Below, piece after piece: positions 8,906 to 22,558 of a stretch of DNA of 64,000 bases (position 1 is its first letter; each line of letters starts with the position of its first letter). The DNA is from Ruminococcus sp. Phil11 (GTDB lineage: Bacteria; Bacillota; Clostridia; Oscillospirales; Ruminococcaceae): NCBI GenBank assembly GCA_001940925.1, contig MSGZ01000022.1, forward strand, positions 19,689 to 83,688. Direction: 5' to 3'. The translations under genes and the position numbers were made by a program. The notes under the pieces are model-generated. The model ran no database searches. It was not told the origin of the DNA and was given only the letters and a program-made list of their open reading frames with translations.

Positions 8906-8933
8906 AGTATACCACAAAAACCGGAAAATGCAA
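8906..8933 (-). promoter_or_regulatory. htpG promoter
   Basis: On the minus strand, -35 TTGCAT (8928-8933) and -10 TATACT (8906-8911) are separated by 16 bp. Confidence 0.75.
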
Positions 8934-9150
8934 GCTTCTTCACCGGATATTTACGGGATTTTCACAGAACCGTCACAATCCGGGACGGGCAACTGCCGTT
9001 TTTCTGCCGCCCGGAACGGATTTCCCGGACAGAACCCGGAAGGCTTTGCATCACGGAACAGCACGGGGTCATTCCGCATTTTCGGCATATTTTTTTCAAT
9101 ATCGTTTTAATCCGGAGGTTGCGAACAAGCGTTCTCTGATTTGTACGCCA

Positions 9151-9277
9151 AAAAAGCCGCGGTACAGACAACTGTATCGCGGCAGGATGACCAAATATTT
9201 CCGAAGGTACTTGACAAAGAACACTTTGTAGATTATAATAGTAGAATGCCTGACTAGGCACAAGCGGCTTTTCTCCG
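9151..9277 (-). ncRNA. Candidate small RNA antisense to the rpoB promoter
   Basis: A strong minus-strand promoter (TTGACA 9308-9313, 18 bp, TGC-TATACT 9284-9289) and an intrinsic terminator (GCCGCG-type stem 9156-9183 followed by TTTTTT) define a transcript of about 125 nt. It has no plausible ORF and contains several small stems (e.g. TGCCT/AGGCA, ACAAAG/CTTTGT). It runs across the rpoB -35 and -10 boxes on the opposite strand. I do not recognise it as 6S, SRP or another known family. Confidence 0.55.
9211..9239 (+). promoter_or_regulatory. rpoBC promoter
   Basis: TTGACA, 17 bp, TATAAT, a perfect consensus. The leader to rpoB is about 145 nt. No rplJL genes lie upstream. The rest of the 8934-9150 gap shows nothing recognisable. 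Confidence 0.85.
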
Positions 9278-9283
9278 CGTAAT

Positions 9284-9313
9284 AGTATAGCATAGAACCT
9301 GCGGTTTTGTCAA
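9284..9313 (-). promoter_or_regulatory. Promoter of the candidate small RNA
   Basis: -35 TTGACA, 18-bp spacer and extended -10 TGC-TATACT on the minus strand. It faces the rpoB promoter, with predicted start sites only about 30 bp apart. Confidence 0.7.
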
Positions 9314-9389
9314 GTCCTTTTTCTAAAAAATCAGGAAATGACACTGCGGGCGGATGCGCCCTGATACAAAAGACAGGAGGTTTTTGCCC

Positions 9390-12300
9390 ATGAGCTCTAA
9401 AACCAGTCCGGACGTGCAGACTGCGGTTTCGGTCAAGGACGTTCAGGTCGGAAAAAACACACGCAAGAGCTTCGGTAAGATCGAAGAGGTTTTGCAGATG
9501 CCGAACCTCATCGAGGTGCAGAAGAAGTCTTACGAGTGGTTTCTGACGGAAGGTCTGCGGGAGGTGTTCCGCGATGTGGCCTCGATCAGCGATTTCAACG
9601 GCAATCTGCAGTTAAGCTTCATTGACTACCGCATCGACGATACCCCCAAGTATACGATCGCGGAATGCAAGGAGCGTGACGCGACCTATGCAGCACCGCT
9701 GCGCGTCAAGGCGCGTCTCTGGAATCAGGAGACCGATGAGGTCACCAGCAGCGAGATCTATATGGGCGATATGCCCCTGATGACTGAGAGCGGCACGTTT
9801 GTCATCAACGGCGCGGAGCGTGTTATCGTTTCGCAGCTCGTCCGTTCTCCGGGCGTATACTACAGCTTTACCCGCGACAAGTCGGGCAAGAGCCTGTTCA
9901 CCACGACCGTTATCCCGAACCGCGGTGCATGGCTCGAATATGAAATGGATTCCAACGACGTCGTTTCCGTCAAGATCGACAAGAACAGAAAGATCCCGAT
10001 CACCAAGTTCATCCGCGCACTCGGCGTCGGCACGAACGAGGAGATCCTCGAGATGTTCGGCGACGATCCCAGACTGAAGGCGACGATCGAGCAGAAAGAA
10101 GAAGGCATCACCGACGATGCCGAGAAGAACATCAACGAGGCACTGCTCGAGGTCTACAAGAAGCTCCGTCCGGGCGATCCTGCGACCGTCGATGCGGCAA
10201 AGACCCTCGTCAACAACCTGTTCTTCGATCCGAAGCGCTATGATCTCTGCCGCTTCGGAAGATACAAGTACAACAAGAAGCTCGGCATCGGCGCGAGACT
10301 GGTCGATCAGGTGCTTTCCAGACCGGTCATCAGCTTCATGACCGGCGAGATGATCGCGGATACAGGCACGAAGGTCACCCCGGCACTGGCACAGGAGATC
10401 GAGCAGGCAGGCGTCTTTGAGGCGTATGTCGAGGCCGAGGTCCGCGAAACGCATGTCGATGAGAAGAAGCATGAGCTCGTCGCGGAATTTGTCGAGCGCG
10501 AGGTCAAGGTGCTCGGCTCCGGCATGGTCGATATCACCCCCTATGCCGCAGCCTTCATTGAGGACTTCAACGCCGAGGAATACGGCATCAACGAGAAGGT
10601 CTCCGCAAGAGTGCTGAAGGATCTGCTGGAAGAAGCCGACGGCGACGCCGAAAAGCTCGGTCAGCTGATCCGCACGAACAAGGATCTGCTCGTCCCGAAG
10701 CACATCGTCCGCGACGATATCTTCGCAACGATCAGCTACTTCTGCAACCTCTGCGACGGCATCGGCCACACCGATGACATCGACCACCTCGGCAACCGCC
10801 GTATCCGTTCGGTCGGCGAGCTGCTGCAAAACCAGTTCCGCATCGGCTTTGCAAGAATGGAGCGCGTCATCCGCGAGCGCATGAGCCTGCAGGCACAGGA
10901 TGCCGAAACGCTCACCCCGCAGACGCTGGTCAATATCCGTCCAATCACCGCAGCGATCAAGGAGTTCTTCGGCTCCTCGCCGCTGTCGCAGTTCATGGAT
11001 CAGAACAACCCGCTCGCAGAGCTGACGCACAAGCGCCGTCTCTCCGCACTGGGCCCGGGCGGTCTGACCAGAGACCGCGCAGGCTTCGAGGTGCGTGACG
11101 TTCACTATTCGCACTACGGCAGAATGTGCCCGATCGAGACACCGGAAGGTCCGAACATCGGTCTGATCTCCTATCTTGCATCCTTCGCCCGCATCAATAT
11201 CTACGGCTTCATTGAGGCACCGTACCGCAAGGTCGATAAGGCGACCGGCAAGGTCACGGACGAGGTCGTCTATATGACCGCGGACGTAGAAGATACGTTC
11301 TATGTCGCACAGGCGAACGAGCCGCTCACCGAGGACGGCAAGTTCGCAAGACGCCGCGTTACCGCCCGTCACCGCGACCAGATCCTTGAATGCGATCCTT
11401 CGCTGATCGACTTCATGGATGTCTCCCCGAAGATGGTCGTTTCCGTTGCAACGGCAATGATCCCGTTCCTCGAAAACGATGACGCGAACCGTGCCCTCAT
11501 GGGCTCGAACATGCAGCGTCAGGCTGTTCCGCTGCTCAAGACCGAGCGTCCGTTCGTCGGCACCGGTATGGAGTACAAGGCGGCTGTCGATTCCGGCGTC
11601 TGTGTCCTTGCAAAGGAAGCAGGTCTGGTCGTCAGCGTCAGCGCGGATGAAATCGTCATCAAGACCGGTGAGCGCGAGGATGACCTCCGCCGCTATCAGC
11701 TCATCAAGTTCCAGCGCAGCAACCAGGGCACCTGCGTCAACCAGCGTCCGATCGTTGAGGTCGGCGATCAGGTCGAGGCGGGACAGGTCATTGCAGACGG
11801 CCCTGCAACCTGCGACGGTGAGATTTCCCTCGGCAAGAATGCCCTGATCGGCTTCATGACCTGGGAAGGCTATAACTACGAGGACGCGGTTCTCCTGAAT
11901 CAGCGTCTTGTCCGCGAGGATGTCTTTACCTCCGTTCATATCGAGGAATATGAGCTGGAGTGCCGCGATACCAAGCTCGGCGCGGAGGAGATCACCCGCG
12001 ATATCCCGAATGTCGGTGAGGATGCCCTGAAGGACCTCGACGAGGACGGCATCATCCGCATCGGTGCAGAAGTCCATGCAGGCGATATCCTCGTCGGCAA
12101 GGTCACCCCGAAGGGCGAAACCGAGCTGACCGCTGAGGAAAGACTGCTCCGCGCGATCTTCGGTGAAAAGGCGCGCGAGGTGCGTGACAATTCCCTGAAG
12201 GTGCCGCACGGCGAATCCGGTATCGTTGTCGATGTCAAGCGGTTCACCCGCGACAACTGCGATGAGCTCGGCCCGGGCGTCAATGAAATCGTCCGCTGCT

Positions 12301-13424
12301 ATATCGCACAGAAGCGCAAGATCTCTGTCGGCGACAAGATGGCGGGCCGCCACGGCAACAAGGGCGTTGTCTCCCGCATTCTGCCGGAAGAGGACATGCC
12401 GTTCCTCGAGGACGGTACGCCGCTCGATATCTGCCTGAACCCGCTGGGCGTTCCGTCCCGTATGAACATCGGTCAGGTGCTTGAGGTGCACCTCGGCATG
12501 GCTGCAAAGGCACTCGGCTGGCATATCATGACGCCGGTCTTTGACGGTGCACACGAGGACGATATCCGTGCGTGCTTCCGCCTTGCACAGGAGCGCAATG
12601 ACGAGATCAATGCGAAGAAGGAAGCCCTGAAAGAGGCCGGCGAGGATTCGCAGACCTTTACCCTCAGCCCGATGCAGAAGGTCATCGACACCACCTCGAT
12701 CCCGCTTTCTGAGGACGGCAAGTTCACCGTCTATGACGGCAGAACCGGTGAAAAGTTCGATAACCGCGTCACGGTCGGCTATATGTACTACCTCAAGCTC
12801 CACCACCTCGTTGACGATAAGATTCATGCGCGTTCCGTCGGCCCGTACTCACTGGTCACGCAGCAGCCGCTCGGCGGTAAGGCACAGTTCGGCGGTCAGC
12901 GTTTCGGTGAAATGGAAGTCTGGGCACTGGAAGCTTACGGCGCAGCCTATACACTGCAGGAGATCCTGACCGTCAAGTCCGACGATACCACCGGCCGTGT
13001 CAACACCTACGAGGCAATCGTCAAGGGTCAGAATGTGCCGAAGCCGGGCATTCCGGAGTCCTTCAAGGTGCTCATCAAGGAAATGCAGTCGCTCGGTCTG
13101 GATGTCCGCGTCCTCGACGAGGATCAGCAGGAGATCGACCTCAAGATGAGCTTCGACGACGATCTCCCGCCGCGCAGCTCCTCTGACTTTGATGACGAAA
13201 ACACCGCAGATACGACACATTACGAAGATACGGATATGGGCGATGCGGGTTATAATACCGCAATGTACGGTGAGGATACCGAGACCCATGAGGTCGAGCA
13301 CGGTCAGATGCCGGATGCCGACGACGATGATGAGTTCGGCTACGACGATCAGGACGATTCCGCTGCATACAGCGAAACGGAAATGACCGATGACATGTTC
13401 GGCGCAGACGACGAGGATCTGTAA
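9390..13424 (+). CDS. rpoB: DNA-directed RNA polymerase subunit beta
   Basis: This is the beta subunit of RNA polymerase, 1344 residues. The start at 9390 follows AGGAGG with 9 nt spacing; an in-frame ATG at 9354 has no such site. The rifampicin pocket is wild-type-like ([20 protein letters not shown] then SALGPGG). The protein is longer than usual because of an acidic C-terminal tail of about 90 residues after the last conserved block ([17 protein letters not shown]), rich in Asp/Glu (e.g. [15 protein letters not shown]). rpoC follows after 90 bp. Confidence 0.98.
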   Translation: MSSKTSPDVQTAVSVKDVQVGKNTRKSFGKIEEVLQMPNLIEVQKKSYEWFLTEGLREVFRDVASISDFNGNLQLSFIDYRIDDTPKYTIAECKERDATYAAPLRVKARLWNQETDEVTSSEIYMGDMPLMTESGTFVINGAERVIVSQLVRSPGVYYSFTRDKSGKSLFTTTVIPNRGAWLEYEMDSNDVVSVKIDKNRKIPITKFIRALGVGTNEEILEMFGDDPRLKATIEQKEEGITDDAEKNINEALLEVYKKLRPGDPATVDAAKTLVNNLFFDPKRYDLCRFGRYKYNKKLGIGARLVDQVLSRPVISFMTGEMIADTGTKVTPALAQEIEQAGVFEAYVEAEVRETHVDEKKHELVAEFVEREVKVLGSGMVDITPYAAAFIEDFNAEEYGINEKVSARVLKDLLEEADGDAEKLGQLIRTNKDLLVPKHIVRDDIFATISYFCNLCDGIGHTDDIDHLGNRRIRSVGELLQNQFRIGFARMERVIRERMSLQAQDAETLTPQTLVNIRPITAAIKEFFGSSPLSQFMDQNNPLAELTHKRRLSALGPGGLTRDRAGFEVRDVHYSHYGRMCPIETPEGPNIGLISYLASFARINIYGFIEAPYRKVDKATGKVTDEVVYMTADVEDTFYVAQANEPLTEDGKFARRRVTARHRDQILECDPSLIDFMDVSPKMVVSVATAMIPFLENDDANRALMGSNMQRQAVPLLKTERPFVGTGMEYKAAVDSGVCVLAKEAGLVVSVSADEIVIKTGEREDDLRRYQLIKFQRSNQGTCVNQRPIVEVGDQVEAGQVIADGPATCDGEISLGKNALIGFMTWEGYNYEDAVLLNQRLVREDVFTSVHIEEYELECRDTKLGAEEITRDIPNVGEDALKDLDEDGIIRIGAEVHAGDILVGKVTPKGETELTAEERLLRAIFGEKAREVRDNSLKVPHGESGIVVDVKRFTRDNCDELGPGVNEIVRCYIAQKRKISVGDKMAGRHGNKGVVSRILPEEDMPFLEDGTPLDICLNPLGVPSRMNIGQVLEVHLGMAAKALGWHIMTPVFDGAHEDDIRACFRLAQERNDEINAKKEALKEAGEDSQTFTLSPMQKVIDTTSIPLSEDGKFTVYDGRTGEKFDNRVTVGYMYYLKLHHLVDDKIHARSVGPYSLVTQQPLGGKAQFGGQRFGEMEVWALEAYGAAYTLQEILTVKSDDTTGRVNTYEAIVKGQNVPKPGIPESFKVLIKEMQSLGLDVRVLDEDQQEIDLKMSFDDDLPPRSSSDFDDENTADTTHYEDTDMGDAGYNTAMYGEDTETHEVEHGQMPDADDDDEFGYDDQDDSAAYSETEMTDDMFGADDEDL

Positions 13425-13514
13425 GAAACACCAGTCCGCGAAACGGTATCATGCAGCGGCGCGGCAAAGGCTGCGTTCCGCTGCGCTCCGACATAGAATT
13501 TAGGAGGGAACACA

Positions 13515-17300
<3,786 letters not shown>

Positions 17301-17308
17301 TTGGAGAC

Positions 17309-17344
17309 AAACGGGGGATTCCGCTGCGGAGTCCCCCGTTTTCA
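17309..17344 (+). terminator. rpoBC terminator
   Basis: The stem AACGGGGGA/TCCCCCGTT is followed by TTC. No separate promoter is visible before the next gene, so some readthrough into it is likely. Confidence 0.75.
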
Positions 17345-17360
17345 TTATAGGAGAATGGAT

Positions 17361-18932
17361 ATGAGCAAAAAAAATGTGAGCCGGTTTGCGGCCGGGATGC
17401 TCGGTGCGGCACTGCTCTGCCTGACGGCAGCAATGCCTGTGTTTGCAGACCCGGAGGAACCGGCTGCGGAAACAGCGGCTGAAACGGCTGCCGAAGCGTC
17501 CGCAGCAGATCCGGCGGAGGAGACAGAGACCGCAGCAGAATCGACGGCACCGGAGACCGAAGCGGAAGCTGAGGAAACGACAACGACCGAAAAGCAGCTT
17601 GACCCGAATGATCCGCTTTCCGGCATGGAATATGAGGAGACAGCGGACGGCGGCATCCGCATCACGAAGTATAAGTGGTCGAGTGCCAAGAACATCGTGA
17701 TCCCTGCGGAGATCGAAGGCAAGCCTGTCACCGAGATCGGCGACGAATGCTTCAAATACTGCTACGGCGAGACCGTCTCGCTGCCGGATACGATCCGCGT
17801 GATCGGCGAGCGCGCATTCCAGTTCTGCACCTATATCGAGCGCATCGAGGTGCCGGACGGCTGTGTGCGCATCGGTACGCACGCATTTGATTCCTGCGCC
17901 CGTCTGGAGGAGGTCAAGATCCCGGATACGGTGACATTCATCGGATTCAGCGCATTCGAGGACAGCCCCTATGACGAAAAGCTGACGGATGAATTCGTCG
18001 AGATCGGCGACCATATCCTCTACCGCTACAACGGCGATGCGGAGGAGGTCAGGATCCCGAAGGGCTTTAAGTATATCGGCGAATATGCGTTTGAGGAAAA
18101 AGAAAACCTGAAATCCGTGAAGATCCCGGACAGCGTCATCGAGATCTATGATATGGCGTTTGAGGGCTGCAATGATCTTGCGAAGATCGAGGTTGACGAT
18201 TCGATCGAGGCGATCGCACCGAATGCCGTTGCGAACACCAAATGGCAGATGAGCAGCAAGGAAGATTTCATCGTGCTGGGCAAGATCCTGCTGACATATC
18301 ACGGCGATGAGGAGGAGGTCACGGTGCCGGACGGCATCCGCGTGATCTCCAAGCAGGCGTTCAATTTCTGCACGAATATGACGACCGTGCATCTGCCGGA
18401 TTCTGTTGTCCGGATCGGCGAGGGCGCATTCGCACAGTGCGCACAGCTCCAGATCGCGGAGCTCGGCGAGGGCCTTGAGGTCATTGAGCGCAAGGCGTTT
18501 GAGTCGGACAAGTATCTGAACTATGTTCGGTTCGGGCACAATCTCCGCGAGATCGGCGAGGATGCGTTCCTGCAGTGCTATAAGCTGGAGGACGTTTATC
18601 TGCCGGATACGGTCGAGAAGGTGCATCCCCATGCATTCGGCTATGAGTTCGGTGAGGATGCGCATACGTTCCTCAGAACGGACACGCAGCTGACGCTTTA
18701 CTCCAATACCGAGGCGGTGCGTCAATACGCAGAGGAAGCAGGCATTCCGCACCAGCCGCTGCCGGATGAGGAGAACACCAAGCCGCAGCCGGTCCTGACG
18801 ACGGCACCGGGCAAGACCGGCCGGTTCGGCAAGCCGGGCGGCAAGGTCTGGATCCCTGCGGCGATCGTCGGCGGTGTCATGGTCATCGGTGCTGCTGCCG
18901 CTGCGTTCCTCCGCGGCAGGAAGGAGAAATAA
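17361..18932 (+). CDS. Membrane-anchored leucine-rich-repeat (LRR_5, BspA-type) surface protein
   Basis: The 523-residue protein has a signal peptide (cleavage near VFA-DP) and an Ala/Glu/Thr-rich linker to about residue 85. A BspA-type LRR region follows at about 105-440, with repeats such as IPDTVTFIGFSAFEDS and LPDSVVRIGEGAFAQCAQL. The C-terminus has a linker and one transmembrane helix (WIPAAIVGGVMVIGAAAAAF) ending in RGRKEK, so the LRR faces outside. The ATG at 17361 is used because TAGGAG lies 8 nt upstream; the ATG at 17355 is too close. It probably mediates binding to another cell or substrate. Confidence 0.85.
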   Translation: MSKKNVSRFAAGMLGAALLCLTAAMPVFADPEEPAAETAAETAAEASAADPAEETETAAESTAPETEAEAEETTTTEKQLDPNDPLSGMEYEETADGGIRITKYKWSSAKNIVIPAEIEGKPVTEIGDECFKYCYGETVSLPDTIRVIGERAFQFCTYIERIEVPDGCVRIGTHAFDSCARLEEVKIPDTVTFIGFSAFEDSPYDEKLTDEFVEIGDHILYRYNGDAEEVRIPKGFKYIGEYAFEEKENLKSVKIPDSVIEIYDMAFEGCNDLAKIEVDDSIEAIAPNAVANTKWQMSSKEDFIVLGKILLTYHGDEEEVTVPDGIRVISKQAFNFCTNMTTVHLPDSVVRIGEGAFAQCAQLQIAELGEGLEVIERKAFESDKYLNYVRFGHNLREIGEDAFLQCYKLEDVYLPDTVEKVHPHAFGYEFGEDAHTFLRTDTQLTLYSNTEAVRQYAEEAGIPHQPLPDEENTKPQPVLTTAPGKTGRFGKPGGKVWIPAAIVGGVMVIGAAAAAFLRGRKEK

Positions 18933-18958
18933 AGATTCGCCCTGCGGCGGATCGGATA

Positions 18959-19002
18959 ACAAAAAGGACGCTGATGCATTGATCGGCGTCCTTTTTCATT
19001 TT
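18959..19002. terminator. Bidirectional terminator
   Basis: A stem built on AAAAAGGACGC/GCGTCCTTTTT lies between the convergent LRR and DUF218 genes, with T-runs on both strands. The sequence GAGGGCTCCCCGCC at 19017-19030 matches the stop-abutting end of repeat family B. Confidence 0.8.
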
Positions 19003-19030
19003 CAGTGGTGTTTGCGGAGGGCTCCCCGCC

Positions 19031-20503
19031 TTAAAACTGCGCAGCGCGGTAGAGGATGATCGTGACCGCTGCAACGGCCGTCACGATGCCTGCAAGCAGC
19101 GTGACATGCATCCGCTTTCTCTCATACAGCACCGCGATAAACTCGCGTACAAATGCATTCAGCGAGAAATAGGACTTGGTCTTTGCACCGATGCCCTCGA
19201 TGTGTCTGCCCTGTGCATACGCGAGCGCACCCGCACGGAACACATGATAATTCGTCGTCGAAAGCGCGATCTCCGCGTCGGGCTTCTGCGCCGCGATCAG
19301 TTCACAGGAATACCGGATGTTCTGCGCCGTCGATCCGGACTTGTCCTCCGGCAGGATCCGGCTTTCCGGGATCCCGCATGAGAGCAGATATTGCTTCATG
19401 CATTCCGCCTCGGAGACGACCTCGTCCGCGCCCTTTCCGCCGGACGGCACGAAGATCAGCTCTTTGCCGGTCTTTTCCTTCTGCATCTTTGCAAATTCGA
19501 CCGCCCTGTCAATGCGGCTCTGCAGCAGCTTTGTCGGCCTGCCGTCCGAACCGACTTTGCACCCGAGGATCAGGATATAGTCCTTATTGAACGCCGGGAT
19601 ATGCTTTGCCGCCCTGATGCCGAGGATAATCATGCCGGCCAAAATGCATTCGAGATACGAAAGGCAGGCAAGGATCGCCCATTCCACAAACTCCATGACA
19701 TAGCGCGAAACGCTGTTTTCGCGGTGCAGCTCGACCATGCCGCTGTTATCCGCTGCATCGTACAGGAACATGGGCAGGAAGGTCGAGAAGCAGACGAAAA
19801 CGCCGAGCATCGCCCCGAGCATATTCCGCCACGTAAAGCCCTCGCGCTTCAGCAGAACAATATTGCTCAGTGTGATCAGCACGGACATCAGAAATGCGGT
19901 GGGGAGCATCAGATACGAAAAGCCGCTGCCCGAGCTGACCAGTGAACGCAGCGAATCGCCGAGACTGAGATGCTGCCCGATCGACAGCAGATGATCGAGC
20001 AGCAGGACTGACAGAAACAGGATCAGCCCGAGCTGTCCGCAGCAGCGGTGCTGATACATGCTTTCCCGCATGGATATCCGGAAATAGCGGATGCACAGGA
20101 ACAGTGCCAGCGCGACGGAAAGCATGGACGCATACATGAAGCAGGTGCTCATGGTGCCCTTGCCGAGATACGCATCCACCGTGATGACACCGCTCGCATG
20201 TACATAGATCACATGCAGCCACACGTTTTCGGTGCCGTCAATGCCGGCTTCAAGATAGCTTTTGCCCTTCTGCAGCGCATGGAGCTTCAGTGTGAGCGTG
20301 CCGTTCTCCATTGTCTTTTCGGTGCATTCGACGATCGGCGGGGTAATGTCTATGCTGACCGCCTCGGCGGGGGCATCGGAACGGGTCTCAATTTTCAGCG
20401 TCGTTTCCGAGCCGCTGATGCGCACAATGAGAAATGCGGCGAGATAAAATATCAGGACGGATACAAACCAGATGATCAGATAGCGCTGTTTTTGCTTTTT
20501 CAT
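19031..20503 (-). CDS. Multi-pass membrane protein with DUF218 (YdcF/SanA-like) domain
   Basis: The 490-residue protein has an N-terminal TM helix, an extracytoplasmic beta-rich stretch, several further TM helices (about residues 130-310) and a C-terminal DUF218 domain (YILILGCKVGSDGRPTKLL, VPSGGKGADEVVSEAECM, LSTTNYHVFRAG). DUF218 proteins are linked to envelope functions; the reaction is not established. The start at 20503 has a GAGG site; the frame extends upstream without a better start. The stop codon is directly followed by the family B repeat end. Confidence 0.8.
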   Translation of the reverse strand: MKKQKQRYLIIWFVSVLIFYLAAFLIVRISGSETTLKIETRSDAPAEAVSIDITPPIVECTEKTMENGTLTLKLHALQKGKSYLEAGIDGTENVWLHVIYVHASGVITVDAYLGKGTMSTCFMYASMLSVALALFLCIRYFRISMRESMYQHRCCGQLGLILFLSVLLLDHLLSIGQHLSLGDSLRSLVSSGSGFSYLMLPTAFLMSVLITLSNIVLLKREGFTWRNMLGAMLGVFVCFSTFLPMFLYDAADNSGMVELHRENSVSRYVMEFVEWAILACLSYLECILAGMIILGIRAAKHIPAFNKDYILILGCKVGSDGRPTKLLQSRIDRAVEFAKMQKEKTGKELIFVPSGGKGADEVVSEAECMKQYLLSCGIPESRILPEDKSGSTAQNIRYSCELIAAQKPDAEIALSTTNYHVFRAGALAYAQGRHIEGIGAKTKSYFSLNAFVREFIAVLYERKRMHVTLLAGIVTAVAAVTIILYRAAQF

Positions 20504-20537
20504 GCTGTTTAACCTCACGGTCTGCGGTGATACCTCT

Positions 20538-20566
20538 ATTATAGCAGAAAAAACGGAAAAATGCAA
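20538..20566 (-). promoter_or_regulatory. Promoter of the DUF218 gene
   Basis: On the minus strand TTGCAT, 17 bp, TATAAT. Confidence 0.75.
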
Positions 20567-20615
20567 TGATTACGCGCAAAAACGCGATCGGGCTGCGGCC
20601 GGAGTAAAGGGAATA

Positions 20616-20652
20616 TGAAAAAGGGTGCTGATTGTTATGTCAGCACCCTCTT
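20616..20652 (-). terminator. Amylase terminator
   Basis: The stem GGGTGCTGA/TCAGCACCC is followed on the minus strand by TTTTTC. Repeat A2 separates it from the amylase stop codon. Confidence 0.75.
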
Positions 20653-20664
20653 GTTCTTCATAAT

Positions 20665-20773
20665 GGGATTCCAAAGGGACAGTGTCCCTTTGGCGGGTTT
20701 GGGCTCGATGTTTGCGCAGCAAACTCGACAGCGAAGCGTGGGAGCCACATTATCAATCATCGCGAAGCGATAC
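20665..20773. repeat. Intergenic palindromic repeat, family A, copy 2
   Basis: The ends are shared with 2489-2562. The 109-bp copy holds hairpins CCAAAGGGAC/GTCCCTTTGG, GTTTGC/GCAAAC and TCGC/GCGA. Its GTATCGCTTCGCGATGATTG end (minus strand) directly follows the amylase TAG stop. Confidence 0.8.
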
Positions 20774-22450
20774 CTACAGCACGATCTCAAAGGCGCGGTC
20801 GCCTGATTGCAGGGCGGCGCGGAGGATCGGGTCACCCCAAAGCCGCAGCGTCACGCCGCCGTCAAACTGATATTCATACACAACATTGCTGCCTTCTTTT
20901 TTATCCGCAGGCTCTCTGCCGAATGCTTCAGTCAGCTTTTCCCGCGTCATACAGCGGTCAAGCAGAGACAGCTTCCAGACCAGCTCTGCGGCAGTCATTT
21001 CCGCCGGAGCCGCCGGGAGCTCCTGTGCAGCAGGTGCTTCCGGTTCCGATGCAGGCTGCTCCGGCTCTGCGTCCGGTGCTTCCGCCACAGAGACCGTTTC
21101 CGTCTCTGCGGTCATCCGCTGCAGTTCCTCCGGCGTCGCCTTTGCGATCCACATGGCGGAGAACGCCGGCGCCGTGATGCCGCCGGTTGCCTCAACATGT
21201 GCGCCGGTCAGCAGATCGCACCAGCCGTCCCCGGAGATCGGCAGCGGCAGACCGCTCGGCTGATCGGAGAGGTTCAGCACACAGAAAACTGCATCATCGC
21301 CCTCGCCGCGGCAGAACACAAGCTGCTGATTCCGCACCTCAACCGTCCGGAAGCTGCCCGTATGCAGCGCAGGCTTCAGCATGTACGCCGCACCGAGCCG
21401 GTACAGGAACTGCGTCAGCGGATTCTGTTCGGGGTGCATCTCCGCGATGTCCAGCGCAGGCCGGAGATTCGCGTCGGAGCCCTGCTGCTTTTCGCCCTCG
21501 ATGCCGAATTCCGAGCCGTAATACAGCGACGGGATGCCCGGCATCGCGTAGAGCAGCGCGTAAACCAGCGGCAGATGACGCTTGTCACGCAGTTGTGTTG
21601 CCAGACGCGCAACATCGTGATTATCCGCAAAATTATAGAGCAGCAGATTCCGGTAGATATCCTGCTGCCGGTTCATCGCGTAGTTGATCTCAAAATAGTT
21701 CTTGTCGTTATGCGATGACCAGATGCCCTTCCAGCACTCGTAATTCGTCGAGGAATCGAGCATATCCGGATTTGCAAACTGCGCATAATTGCCGTGAATC
21801 AGCTCGCCCATGAGCCAGCATTCCGGGTTCCTGCTCTTGATCGTATGCCGGATACGGCGGAAGAAATCGTGGTCGATGCAGTCCGCGGCGTCAAAGCGGA
21901 TGCCGTCGATATGGAACTGATCCATCCAGCCGAGGATCGCCGATTCCAGATAATTGACCACATCATTGTTTTTCAGGTTCAGCTTGACGAGCTCCTCACA
22001 GCCGTGCCACGATTCGTAGGAAAACGGGTCGCCGAAGCGGTTGGAGCCGCCGAACCACAGGTTGCAGAACCAGCTGCAGTAGGGGGAGTTCTGCCCGTTT
22101 TTCAGCACATCCTGAAACGCGAAGAAGCCGCGTCCGACATGATTGAACACGCCGTCGATCACGACGCGGATGCCGTTTGCGTGGAGCGCATCGCAGAGCC
22201 GTGCGAAGTCGGCATTCGTGCCGAGGCGGCGGTCGAGCTGCGTATAATCATGCGTATCGTAGCCGTGTGTACCGGATTCCCACAGGGGGCTGAAATACAC
22301 TGCATTGATATGCAGCTTTTTCAGATGCGGGATCCACGCATGAATCCTGTCGATCCGGCTGACAGGCTCACCGCCGGGATTCTCCCACGGCGCACCGCAT
22401 AATCCGAGCGGATAGATGTGATAAAACAAAGCATTCTGTTCCCAGGACAT
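20774..22450 (-). CDS. Cytoplasmic GH13 alpha-amylase-family glycoside hydrolase
   Basis: The 558-residue protein shows the four GH13 regions: DGVFNHVG, GIRFDAADCIDH (nucleophile Asp), LMGELIHGNY (acid/base Glu) and NFADNHDVAR (third Asp). No signal peptide is present, so it likely acts on alpha-glucans or maltodextrins inside the cell. After the barrel and a beta domain there is a Pro/Ala/Glu linker (about residues 430-465) and an extra C-terminal domain of about 90 residues (MTAAELVWKLSLLDRCMTRE...) that I do not recognise. The ATG at 22450 has AAGGAG 10 nt upstream; the GTG at 22459 is too close to it. Confidence 0.88.
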   Translation of the reverse strand: MSWEQNALFYHIYPLGLCGAPWENPGGEPVSRIDRIHAWIPHLKKLHINAVYFSPLWESGTHGYDTHDYTQLDRRLGTNADFARLCDALHANGIRVVIDGVFNHVGRGFFAFQDVLKNGQNSPYCSWFCNLWFGGSNRFGDPFSYESWHGCEELVKLNLKNNDVVNYLESAILGWMDQFHIDGIRFDAADCIDHDFFRRIRHTIKSRNPECWLMGELIHGNYAQFANPDMLDSSTNYECWKGIWSSHNDKNYFEINYAMNRQQDIYRNLLLYNFADNHDVARLATQLRDKRHLPLVYALLYAMPGIPSLYYGSEFGIEGEKQQGSDANLRPALDIAEMHPEQNPLTQFLYRLGAAYMLKPALHTGSFRTVEVRNQQLVFCRGEGDDAVFCVLNLSDQPSGLPLPISGDGWCDLLTGAHVEATGGITAPAFSAMWIAKATPEELQRMTAETETVSVAEAPDAEPEQPASEPEAPAAQELPAAPAEMTAAELVWKLSLLDRCMTREKLTEAFGREPADKKEGSNVVYEYQFDGGVTLRLWGDPILRAALQSGDRAFEIVL

Positions 22451-22558
22451 TTCAGTCACACTCCTTGTATCTGGGTCAGTTGCGGGAAGGCGGACAGATG
22501 CACGCCTTCAGGTCATGCATATATGTATCTTTCCGGTTTTTTCCGGAGATATGCGCAT

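Noticed and set aside
9612..12827. 1071-codon open frame antisense to rpoB
   Set aside because: It mirrors rpoB codon usage in a GC-rich genome (few stops in this antisense frame), has no ribosome binding site and gives a protein rich in Asp, Val, Leu and Arg with no domain.
20774..20776. Transposon interpretation of repeat family A
   Set aside because: No transposase gene, no target-site duplication visible, and the two copies differ in their middle part; only a repeat can be supported.
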